The notes below the pieces were generated by a model, which was not told where the DNA came from, searched no databases, and worked only from the letters and a program-made list of their open reading frames with translations. This document shows, piece after piece, positions 1-5,984 of a stretch of DNA of 5,985 nucleotides. The position numbers and the translations under genes are program-made. Within the stretch, counting starts at the first letter, position 1. The number at the start of each line of letters is the position of its first letter. The stretch covers positions 1-5,985 of the forward strand of contig JANTGU010000154.1 in assembly GCA_024762735.1 (NCBI GenBank), read 5' to 3'. The stretch comes from Bacteroidales bacterium. Its GTDB lineage: Bacteria > Bacteroidota > Bacteroidia > Bacteroidales > F082.

Positions 1-2
1 GG

Positions 3-2678
3 TTGTTGTGGAACAAGCTGGCGAAACACTATTTTGATGCATGGAGCCATGCCGGACAGCAGGCATCGGGCAGAGCCATCCACGAAACACCTTCGCACAT
101 GCCCCAAACAAGACAGGTTGACGTTTCCATTCAAAAGGATCGCCCCCAGTGGAAAAAAATATTGATTAAACCGGTGCTCCCCAAAGAGCTGCAACCCCTC
201 AAAGAACTGGCTTACAATTTATGGTGGTCGTGGAATACCGAAGCCTCCGGGCTTTTTGCCTCCATCCTGCCCGAGAAGTGGGAAGCCCTTGAATTTAACC
301 CGGTAAAACTCCTGGAACAGCTTTCGTCGTCCGATCATAAACGGTTGATGAACAATAAAGATTTTATGAGCAAACTGAAAAACGTGTATGAAACTTTCAG
401 TGCTTACATGGCCGACAAAAAAAACCAGGACAAAACTTCCATTGCCTATTTCAGCATGGAATACGGATTGCATGTCAGTTTAAAAATATACTCCGGGGGA
501 CTGGGAATATTAGCCGGGGATTATTTAAAGCAGGCTTCCGACTCAAACAAAAATTTTATGGCCGTGGGGCTGCTATACCGCTATGGCTATTTCAAACAAA
601 AAATTACTTATGGCGGCGACCAGGTAGCCAAGAGTATTCCTCAAAAGTTCACACAACTACCCTTAATTCCGGTACGAAACAGCAAGGGCGAATGGGTTAC
701 CGTTATAATTGCCCTTCCGGGAAGAAGTGTGATTGCCAAAGCCTGGCAGGTGAACGTGGGAAGGATTCCCCTCTACTTGCTGGATACTGATATTGAAGAA
801 AATACATCGGAAGATCGTGCCATCACCCACCATCTCTATGGTGGCGACCGTGAACACAGGTTAAAACAGGAGATGCTGCTGGGTCTTGGAGGTATCAGGC
901 TCATTGACAAACTGGGCAAAAAACCGGACGTATTCCACAGCAACGAAGGTCATTCGGCCTTTATTGGCCTACAGCGGTTAAAAAACCTGATGGACAATCA
1001 CAAACTCGATTTTGAAACTGCCAAAGAGGTGGTAAAAGCCTCCACCCTGTTTACAACCCATACCCCCGTCCCGGCAGGCCACGACACGTTTGAAGAACAT
1101 CTCGTCAGAGCCTACCTGTCGCACTTTACCAACCATCTCAACATCAGTTGGGAAAAGTTTATTGGGCTTGGACGTTTTAATCCCGGCAACACCTCCGAAG
1201 AGTTTTCAATGAGTGTACTAGCCACCAATCTCTCGCAAGAGGTCAATGGTGTTAGCCGCATCCACGGTAAAGTGTCACGCGACATGTTCCAGAAACTCTA
1301 CCCCGGTTACTATCCCGAGGAACTGCATATAGGCTATGTTACCAACGGGGTTCACTATTTTACCTGGACCGACAGCCAATGGCAAAAGGCTTACCAAAAA
1401 ACTTTCGGGGATGAGTTCGTTTTCGACCAGGCCAACGACAAACCCTGGCAGAACATTTACAACCTGCCTGACAGTGAAGTTTGGAAAATCAGGCAAACGG
1501 TAAAGGAATCCATGATTGAAAAGATAAAGATCAAACTGAAAGCCGACCTCACTTACCGTCAGGAGAACCCAAAACAGATTATCAACTCGCTGGAAGCCCT
1601 TGACAAGAATACATTGATAATTGGGTTTGCCCGCAGGTTTGCCACCTACAAGCGTGCTCACCTGCTGTTTACCAACCTCGACAGACTGGCTAAGATTGTC
1701 AATAATGAGGAGCGCCCAGTGATATTTATTTTTGCCGGAAAGGCACACCCTGCCGATGGTGCCGGACAGGATTTGATAAAACGAATAATCGAGATATCCC
1801 GCATGCCGCAGTTTATCGGGAAAATTTTGTTTTTAGAAAACTACGACATGACCATTGGCAAGTTGCTGACCAGCGGTGTTGACGTGTGGCTCAACACCCC
1901 TACCCGGCCGCTGGAGGCATCGGGCACCAGTGGTGAAAAAGCCATCATGAACGGAGTACTTAATTTTAGCGTGTTGGATGGCTGGTGGGCCGAAGGTTAC
2001 AAACCGGGAGCAGGCTGGGCCATCGAAGAAGCCAAAACCTACCTCGACCAACAGTTACAGGACGAACTGGACTCGGAGATTATTTACAACAGCTTCGAAA
2101 CGGAAATTACCGATGCCTACTACCAGCGAAACAAAGACGGGGTGCCCGAGACATGGGTTTCGCATATCAAGAACACCATTGCTAAAATCACCCCTCATTT
2201 TACCATGCAGCGTATGCTTGACGATTACTATAACAAGTATTACCACAAGCTTGAAGAGAGCGGAAAAACTTTTACTGCCGATAACTATAAACAGGCTAAA
2301 ACATTGGCACAATGGAAAGGAAAAGTCCTTTCGGCATGGGATCATATTAGTGTTGAAAAACTGATTATACCCGATTCTGACAGAGAGCCCATAGACTTTG
2401 GCAAACACTTCATTGCCGAGGTAGCACTCAAAATTCCCGGTCTAAACATCGAAGATATCGGTGTTGAAATAATTGCCGGAAACCGAACCAACGGTGATAT
2501 CGACGAGATAAAATATCGCCTTCCTTTGATACAGGGTGACTTCAAAGAAGATGTTGCCCGTTACACCATTGAGTTCCCGCTTAAACAACCAGGCGTGTAC
2601 GATTATGCTTTCAGGATTTACCCCAAACACAAACTACTTGTCAACCGAATGGATTTCCCACTGGTGAAGTGGATTTAA
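3..2678 (+). CDS. glgP: Alpha-glucan (glycogen/maltodextrin) phosphorylase, GT35, 5'-partial; probably the C-terminal part of a glycogen synthase-phosphorylase fusion
   Basis: The enzyme removes glucose 1-phosphate from the non-reducing end of glycogen or maltodextrin in the cytoplasm, using pyridoxal phosphate (PLP). Seen, numbering from the TTG at 3: an N-terminal phosphorylase domain with NLWWSWN (about 72-78); IAYFSMEYG from 147 and SGGLG (164-168); NEGHSAF (314-320); TTHTPVPAGH (351-360); VTNGVH (446-451); ARRFATYKR (543-551); AGKAHPADG (578-586); RPLEASGTSGEKA (635-647). K646 is the expected PLP-binding lysine by family alignment. GTSGEK in place of the common GTSGMK is, from memory, usual in Bacteroidota. 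A beta-rich C-terminal extension (about 795-891) ends in RMDFPLVKWI. The frame is open to the window edge, so TTG at 3 is not a trustworthy start. Residues 2-16 (LWNKLAKHYFDAWSH) resemble the C-terminus of GT3 glycogen synthases, suggesting a fusion of about 1400 residues. ATG at 99 would instead give about 859 residues, close to stand-alone phosphorylases. The catalytic part is intact. Confidence 0.93.
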   Translation: MLWNKLAKHYFDAWSHAGQQASGRAIHETPSHMPQTRQVDVSIQKDRPQWKKILIKPVLPKELQPLKELAYNLWWSWNTEASGLFASILPEKWEALEFNPVKLLEQLSSSDHKRLMNNKDFMSKLKNVYETFSAYMADKKNQDKTSIAYFSMEYGLHVSLKIYSGGLGILAGDYLKQASDSNKNFMAVGLLYRYGYFKQKITYGGDQVAKSIPQKFTQLPLIPVRNSKGEWVTVIIALPGRSVIAKAWQVNVGRIPLYLLDTDIEENTSEDRAITHHLYGGDREHRLKQEMLLGLGGIRLIDKLGKKPDVFHSNEGHSAFIGLQRLKNLMDNHKLDFETAKEVVKASTLFTTHTPVPAGHDTFEEHLVRAYLSHFTNHLNISWEKFIGLGRFNPGNTSEEFSMSVLATNLSQEVNGVSRIHGKVSRDMFQKLYPGYYPEELHIGYVTNGVHYFTWTDSQWQKAYQKTFGDEFVFDQANDKPWQNIYNLPDSEVWKIRQTVKESMIEKIKIKLKADLTYRQENPKQIINSLEALDKNTLIIGFARRFATYKRAHLLFTNLDRLAKIVNNEERPVIFIFAGKAHPADGAGQDLIKRIIEISRMPQFIGKILFLENYDMTIGKLLTSGVDVWLNTPTRPLEASGTSGEKAIMNGVLNFSVLDGWWAEGYKPGAGWAIEEAKTYLDQQLQDELDSEIIYNSFETEITDAYYQRNKDGVPETWVSHIKNTIAKITPHFTMQRMLDDYYNKYYHKLEESGKTFTADNYKQAKTLAQWKGKVLSAWDHISVEKLIIPDSDREPIDFGKHFIAEVALKIPGLNIEDIGVEIIAGNRTNGDIDEIKYRLPLIQGDFKEDVARYTIEFPLKQPGVYDYAFRIYPKHKLLVNRMDFPLVKWI

Positions 2679-2690
2679 TATAGCTGCTCT

Positions 2691-2711
2691 CGCACGGTTT
2701 GTAACCGTGCG
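2691..2711. repeat. REP-like perfect hairpin (CGCACGG stem type)
   Basis: The arms CGCACGGTT (2691-2699) and AACCGTGCG (2703-2711) are exact reverse complements around TGT, giving a 9-bp stem with a 3-nt loop. It starts 12 bp after the phosphorylase stop codon. The centre TTTGTAA is the same as in the hairpins downstream although the outer stem differs. GCTC precedes the stem at 2686-2689. No T-run follows. I infer a repetitive extragenic palindrome of the kind mobilised by RAYT (IS200-like) transposases, with possible secondary use as a transcript-end structure. Confidence 0.75.
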
Positions 2712-2734
2712 ACTGCACTTTTACCACGAAAACC

Positions 2735-2776
2735 CGTTCAGATTTGCAACCAGGATGAAAGCAACATACTTACTAC
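2735..2776. repeat. Degenerate REP-like unit (copy 1 of the CATCCTGA family)
   Basis: The right arm and tail match the later units: TTTGCAA centre (2743-2749), CAGGATG (2751-2757), then AAAGCAACATACT and TACTACA. The left arm (2735-2744) has several mismatches to its partner, so the hairpin is decayed. This looks like an older copy of the units at 2808, 2859 and 2902. Confidence 0.6.
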
Positions 2777-2807
2777 ATCGTTTATCCCGACCTGATGGAA
2801 TCCACAC

Positions 2808-2855
2808 GCTCATCCTGATTTGCAATCAGGATGCAAAGCAACATGCTACTACAAC
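2808..2855. repeat. REP-like hairpin unit (copy 2)
   Basis: The stem CATCCTGATT (2811-2820) pairs perfectly with AATCAGGATG (2824-2833) around TGC: 10 bp with a 3-nt loop. It is preceded by CACGCTC and followed by CAAAGCAACATGCTACTACA, a tail shared with the neighbouring copies. The repeated unit is therefore longer than the hairpin, about 44-50 bp. Confidence 0.8.
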
Positions 2856-2858
2856 CTA

Positions 2859-2900
2859 ACTCACCTGATTTGTAATCAGGATGCAGAACAACCTACTACA
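2859..2900. repeat. REP-like hairpin unit (copy 3, one base deleted in left arm)
   Basis: CCTGATT (2864-2870) pairs with AATCAGG (2874-2880) around TGT. Compared with copies 2 and 4 the left arm lacks one T, leaving A2881 bulged before the outer CA/TG pairs. The tail AGAACAACC then TACTACA is a shortened version of the copy 2 tail. Confidence 0.75.
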
Positions 2901-2901
2901 C

Positions 2902-2945
2902 GCTCATCCTGATTTGTAATCAGGATGCAATACAACATGCTATCA
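2902..2945. repeat. REP-like hairpin unit (copy 4)
   Basis: CATCCTGATT (2905-2914) and AATCAGGATG (2918-2927) form a perfect 10-bp stem around TGT. It is preceded by CACGCTC, exactly as in copy 2, and followed by CAATACAACATGCTA. The right arms of copies 1 to 4 end at 2757, 2833, 2883 and 2927, so spacing is uneven (76, 50, 44 bp). Confidence 0.8.
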
Positions 2946-2996
2946 GTAATGGGTTCTGATTTTAGTAAACCTCATTATCAATGTATACGAATCAAC

Positions 2997-3491
2997 CTAA
3001 AACCCATACGAAACAGAACCGTTTAGGTTAACCGTTTCGCCGTTATTATAGCCTTTGGTTACCACATCAAACGTGGCTTTAAGGTGGGTGGCATCTGCCT
3101 GGGTTATGGTCAGGGTACCAGACTGTGACTTATAAAACTCCTGATTGTCGCCATGAATGATCAGCTCAACAAATCCGGGGTCATCTTGACCACAGGAATA
3201 TGATTGCGTTCCCACCACAAACGGCACAACCGAAAGGTCACAGGCGTACATTTGGCCATCCACGGTAACATTAGCACTAAAACTCACCCGTTGGTTTTCT
3301 TCATCATACACGTATTGAGGAAAATTGTCGAAACAAAAACTTTGGTTAACATTTCCCGTGGCTGTTGCCTGAATGTATCCCGAACAATCCGGATCCGGCG
3401 GGTTATCGGTTCCATTACATTGCGAACTCATTAAAGTAAGCAGGCCTAACGCAAGGCCTAATACCATCATAATACTTTTTGCAATTTTCAT
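2997..3491 (-). CDS. Exported hypothetical protein, beta-rich, possible lipoprotein
   Basis: The 164-residue product has a clear export signal: MKIAKS followed by a hydrophobic stretch (about 7-21), then SSQC with cysteine at 25. C25 could be a lipidation site, but glutamine at -1 is a poor lipobox, so cleavage by signal peptidase I is also possible. The mature part has cysteines at 36, 53, 84 and 100 that could form periplasmic disulfides, and alternating hydrophobic/polar stretches typical of beta strands (FSANVTVDGQMYAC, SGTLTITQADATHLKATFDVV, VNLNGSVSYGF). The VDGQ start and the closing pattern recall small Bacteroidota lipoproteins of the DUF6252 kind, which is only an impression. It follows the 706-residue gene by 16 bp with no room for its own promoter, so it is read as the second gene of the operon. 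The start is set by the signal peptide; there is no Shine-Dalgarno sequence. Function unknown. Confidence 0.85.
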   Translation of the reverse strand: MKIAKSIMMVLGLALGLLTLMSSQCNGTDNPPDPDCSGYIQATATGNVNQSFCFDNFPQYVYDEENQRVSFSANVTVDGQMYACDLSVVPFVVGTQSYSCGQDDPGFVELIIHGDNQEFYKSQSGTLTITQADATHLKATFDVVTKGYNNGETVNLNGSVSYGF

Positions 3492-3507
3492 GATACTAAG
3501 GTTTTAA

Positions 3508-5628
3508 TTATTTTGATTCAAGGATTTCTATCCTTTTAGCTAACGCTTCATTTAACTTTATCAGCCGGTTAATCTGCTCCTGCTGTTGCTGAATGATTCC
3601 TTCCGTGCTTGCTTTGGCTTCTATTGAATGCTGATCATCATCAATATCCTGAATATAGACTAACTTTTCACCGGTAATTTTTTCGATAAGGCGCACGGTT
3701 TTAAGCATGTCCACGTTAATTTTTTTGCCTGTCGCATGGTTCTCACTATAGAACGACCATGCCATGGGTTCACTTTTTTTTGTCATGCTGAAGTTGTGTG
3801 GCGAAAGGGTAGTAACGTTGCCGGCTTCATCCCTTACCTTTAATTCACTGGATGCAGATACATCCTCGGCATAGAGCATTACGCCATCGGTAATGGATGA
3901 ACCCGGAATAGTGCCATTGGTGAGCGAGAGCGTTCTTGTGCCATTGCCAAACAATTTTGTTCCCACACCAAGGTTGCCATAAATTGTAACCATGTCATTA
4001 TCAAACTCGCCATAGATTAAAGGGGTTGAAGATGTAGAGTTTTCGATGTAGAGTTTGTTATCGCCTGTTTCGTTGTATCCTGCATGATACCCTAAAAATG
4101 TACAATAAGATTGACTATGGATGGTGGTCCCCTCTCCCGCCTCGTACCCTATTATAGTATTGAATGATCCGATTTGATTATTTAACAGCGCATCCCGTCC
4201 TATCAGCGTATTATAATCCCCCGCCGTGTTACGGTAGCCGGCGCCATAGCCCATGGCTGTATTATCGTGGCCTGATGTATCGCTGTACAAAGCATAATTT
4301 CCGATGGCCGTATTGGCATCTCCATGTATGTTGCTGTATAAGGCATTATAACCGGTTGCCACATTGGAAGTGCCGCTTGTTACCGCATTTAAAGCTTCAA
4401 CTCCAACGGCCACATTCTTATTGTCAATGCTGTCGTCTGCTGCTCCGGCACCGGAGCCGAGAAAAAGTGACGAACCGGATGTTTTTGCATCAGAAAGATC
4501 GTTGATGTCAGAAACACCCGAAGTCCCCCAACTTAGGTTACCGCTGCCATCGGTTTGCAGTGTTTGTCCTGAGGCTCCGTCAGCTGTTGGAAACTGATAC
4601 GCATTATTAATGTCTAATGTTCCGTTTATTCTAAGTATATCATTATCAAATTCACCATAAATTAAGGGTGTTGATGAATTGGAATTCTCTATATAAAGTT
4701 TATTGCTTTCTGTTTCATTATAACCTGCCTGATACCCGAGGAATATATTACCTGACTTTGTATGAGATGAAGTCCCAAGGCCTGCCTCAAAGCCTATGAT
4801 TGTGTTTCTCGCTCCTTGTTGATTATTGAAGTCTGCTTTAGCTCCCACCGCGGTATTATTATATCCCGTTGTCGTTCTCCCTAAAGCAAAAATACCCATT
4901 GCCGTGTTACTGTCAGCCGTAGTACTCGAAATTAACGCTCCATAACCAAAAGCAGCATTATATTTACCAGTAGTATTAGCATTGAGAGAGTTGTCTCCAA
5001 AAGCAGCATTAAAGTTTCCATTTGTATTTGTAAACATTGCATTATAACCAAAAGCACAGTTGTAAGCCCCGGAAGTATTATTTACTAGCGACTGAACTCC
5101 AAGTGCAGAATTTCCGGACGAAGTATTATTTTGAAGCGATAAATAACCAACGGCGGTATTATAACTCCCTGTATTATGATCCAACGTATTGTATCCTACT
5201 GCTGTATTTTGAACTCCCCCGTTTGTTGTATAAAGAGAGGAAACCCCAACACCAACATTTCTACTGTCAGTTGTATTGTCATTTGTTCCAGCCAACGATC
5301 CCACATAAAGGCTGTTTCCTGCAGTTTTAGCATCGTTTAAGTCGTTAACATACAAAGTTTGCGAACCTACTGCACCCCAAGCATAACCATCATAATAATA
5401 AAAACCAGCAGTTCCATCTATTTGGTAGATTAATAGTCCTTGTAAAGGGCTTACTATAGCATTTCGCTCTATCACAGTCATCCTTGGAATAAGCATCCCT
5501 TTTGTGGTTGACTTTACATCCAGCATGGCTGAACTGTCGGCCATGCTGCCATCCGTATTGATGGCTATTTGAGCACGCACACTAAGAAGCATGAAAAACA
5601 GGGGAAAAATAAATAATAACTTTTTCAT
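3508..5628 (-). CDS. Secreted fibre/adhesin-like protein with two modules of NTAxG (YadA-head-like) repeats and a C-terminal coiled coil
   Basis: The product has 706 residues. Residues 1-19 are a signal peptide (MKKLLFIFPLFFMLLSVRA, cleavage before QIAIN). Residues 20-87 are the common Bacteroidota cap with SAMLDVKSTTKGMLIPRMT and GFYYYDGYAW. Module 1 (95-330) opens with NDLNDAKTAG, carries about eleven 16-19-residue repeats of the form NTAxGYxALxxNTTGxY (124-309) and closes with KLYIENS and STPLIYGEFDND. A linker (341-371) holds YQFPTADGASGQTLQTDGSG. Module 2 (376-545) repeats the same plan with about seven repeats. Residues 592-660 form a separate domain (SSELKVRDEAGNVTTLSPHNF, MAWSFYSE, NVDMLKTVRLIEKITGEKLVYI), and 675-706 is a short coiled coil. 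The repeats resemble YadA-type beta-roll head repeats, so I infer a trimeric, elongated surface or extracellular fibre. There is no YadA membrane anchor, no recognisable S74 autoprocessing motif and no obvious type IX secretion tail, so its route across or attachment to the outer membrane is unclear. First gene of a two-gene operon. Confidence 0.9.
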   Translation of the reverse strand: MKKLLFIFPLFFMLLSVRAQIAINTDGSMADSSAMLDVKSTTKGMLIPRMTVIERNAIVSPLQGLLIYQIDGTAGFYYYDGYAWGAVGSQTLYVNDLNDAKTAGNSLYVGSLAGTNDNTTDSRNVGVGVSSLYTTNGGVQNTAVGYNTLDHNTGSYNTAVGYLSLQNNTSSGNSALGVQSLVNNTSGAYNCAFGYNAMFTNTNGNFNAAFGDNSLNANTTGKYNAAFGYGALISSTTADSNTAMGIFALGRTTTGYNNTAVGAKADFNNQQGARNTIIGFEAGLGTSSHTKSGNIFLGYQAGYNETESNKLYIENSNSSTPLIYGEFDNDILRINGTLDINNAYQFPTADGASGQTLQTDGSGNLSWGTSGVSDINDLSDAKTSGSSLFLGSGAGAADDSIDNKNVAVGVEALNAVTSGTSNVATGYNALYSNIHGDANTAIGNYALYSDTSGHDNTAMGYGAGYRNTAGDYNTLIGRDALLNNQIGSFNTIIGYEAGEGTTIHSQSYCTFLGYHAGYNETGDNKLYIENSTSSTPLIYGEFDNDMVTIYGNLGVGTKLFGNGTRTLSLTNGTIPGSSITDGVMLYAEDVSASSELKVRDEAGNVTTLSPHNFSMTKKSEPMAWSFYSENHATGKKINVDMLKTVRLIEKITGEKLVYIQDIDDDQHSIEAKASTEGIIQQQQEQINRLIKLNEALAKRIEILESK
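3994..4503 (-). repeat. Module 2 of the repeat protein (residues 376-545)
   Basis: This second block starts NDLSDAKTSGSSLFLGS and ends with the same closing motif as module 1, but has about four fewer repeats. The closing 21 residues (525-545) match module 1 at 20 positions, while their 63 nt differ at 15 places, almost all at third codon positions. Its DNA is richer in GC (57% over 4201-4260 and about 47% over 4321-4500 by hand count). Confidence 0.85.
4639..5346 (-). repeat. Module 1 of the repeat protein (residues 95-330)
   Basis: This is the first of two homologous blocks inside the 706-residue gene. It spans NDLNDAKTAGNSLYVGS to the FDND motif and contains about eleven NTAxG repeats with a period near 51 nt. 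Its DNA is AT-rich (by hand count 31% GC over 4621-4740 and 34% over 4921-5040), unlike module 2. Confidence 0.85.
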
Positions 5629-5667
5629 AATGATTTAGATTAACAAGTGATACCATCATTGATTTTC

Positions 5668-5706
5668 AAAAAAGCCTCCGGTAAATTTTTAATATGACCG
5701 GAGGCT
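5668..5706 (-). terminator. Intrinsic terminator-like hairpin, possibly a leader attenuator of the fibre-protein operon
   Basis: AGCCTCCGGT (5673-5682) and ACCGGAGGCT (5697-5706) are perfect reverse complements, giving a GC-rich 10-bp stem with a 14-nt loop. Read on the minus strand the stem is followed directly by TTTTTT (5673-5668, the first T closing the stem), the form of a rho-independent terminator. On the plus strand no T-run follows. It ends about 40 nt before the ATG at 5628. Because a good promoter lies upstream of it (5742-5772), it would sit in the operon's own leader. Alternatively it terminates the partial gene that ends at 5883. Confidence 0.75.
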
Positions 5707-5741
5707 GCCAAATTTCCTACCTTTGGTCAATATCATAAAAC

Positions 5742-5772
5742 CAAAAATAGAAAAACTGAACTTCATTTCAAA
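5742..5772 (-). promoter_or_regulatory. Bacteroidota-type promoter (TTTG, 19 nt, TATTTTTG)
   Basis: On the minus strand TTTG (5772-5769) is followed after 19 nt by TATTTTTG (5749-5742). This is an exact match to the known Bacteroidota primary-sigma consensus TTTG-N19-21-TAnnTTTG. It predicts a start near 5735 and a leader of about 107 nt before the ATG at 5628, containing the hairpin at 5673-5706. The region is AT-rich, so a chance match is possible, but motif and spacing both fit and the orientation suits the operon. Confidence 0.55.
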
Positions 5773-5882
5773 GTTAAAACCTATAAGTGTCAGGAACTAA
5801 TTATTATTCGAAGGTGTTTGTTGAATATCTGCGCTAAAGAAAATAAGGCACAAAAGGAAAAAACAGGATAGTTACCAACATG

Positions 5883-5984
5883 CTACCGCGTGAACACGTA
5901 CTTGTTTTCAGTACTCAACGATGAATTGAAATAGTAACCCTCATTATCAAAAAGTTTCAGGTTTTCAGGACTACTGACTTGATT
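5883..5984 (-). CDS. Possible C-terminal end of an unidentified protein (3'-end fragment)
   Basis: Reading the minus strand in from the right edge, one frame stays open for 33 codons and ends with TAG at 5885-5883. The peptide contains ENLKLFDNEGYYFNSS and ends ENKYVFTR. The other two minus-strand frames are stopped quickly (TAG and TGA within about 30 nt). Composition is reasonable for a protein, but 33 open codons could arise by chance and no family is recognisable. If real, it lies upstream of the fibre gene on the same strand, and the hairpin at 5668-5706 could be its terminator about 180 nt downstream. Confidence 0.4.
   Translation of the reverse strand, partial: NQVSSPENLKLFDNEGYYFNSSLSTENKYVFTR

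Larger units (their letters stand above)
2679..2996. other. Convergent intergenic region of 318 bp carrying REP-like hairpins
   Basis: This gap separates the 3' ends of the plus-strand phosphorylase and the minus-strand 164-residue gene. I see no credible coding sequence here. It holds one isolated hairpin at 2691-2711 and an array of four related hairpin units between about 2735 and 2945. The last 50 bases (2946-2996) are AT-rich and show nothing I can name. No hairpin is followed by a clear T-run on either strand, so none is a convincing intrinsic terminator, although they could still slow polymerase or protect the 3' ends of both transcripts. Confidence 0.8.

Noticed and set aside
1275..1748. 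157-codon minus-strand frame within the phosphorylase gene
   Set aside because: It lies wholly antisense to a strongly recognisable enzyme and has no family features; it is a shadow of the plus-strand coding constraint. The other frames inside the phosphorylase and fibre genes are rejected for the same reason.
2691..2945. CRISPR array
   Set aside because: The repeats are palindromic hairpins at uneven spacing (76, 50, 44 bp), and the sequence between them is itself related repeat tail, not unique spacers. No cas genes are present.
2994..3029. Inverted repeat AACCTAAA / TTTAGGTT around the stop codon of the 164-residue gene
   Set aside because: The 8-bp arms are AT-rich, 20 nt apart, mostly inside the coding region and not followed by a T-run, so I do not call it a terminator.
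5629..5667. Second promoter just before the fibre start (TATCACTTG on the minus strand)
   Set aside because: The -7 element does not match TAnnTTTG and the nearest upstream TTTG is only about 14 nt away.
5689..5766. 25-codon minus-strand reading frame (starts MKFSFSIFGFM) upstream of the fibre gene, a possible leader peptide
   Set aside because: Its first ATG lies inside the predicted promoter, there is no ribosome-binding signal, and its end runs into the hairpin stem. The inner ATG at 5736 would be at the very 5' end of the transcript. Not supportable from sequence alone.
5834..5881. 15-codon hydrophobic minus-strand frame (MLVTILFFPFVPYFL)
   Set aside because: Too short, without supporting signals, and expected by chance in T-rich DNA.
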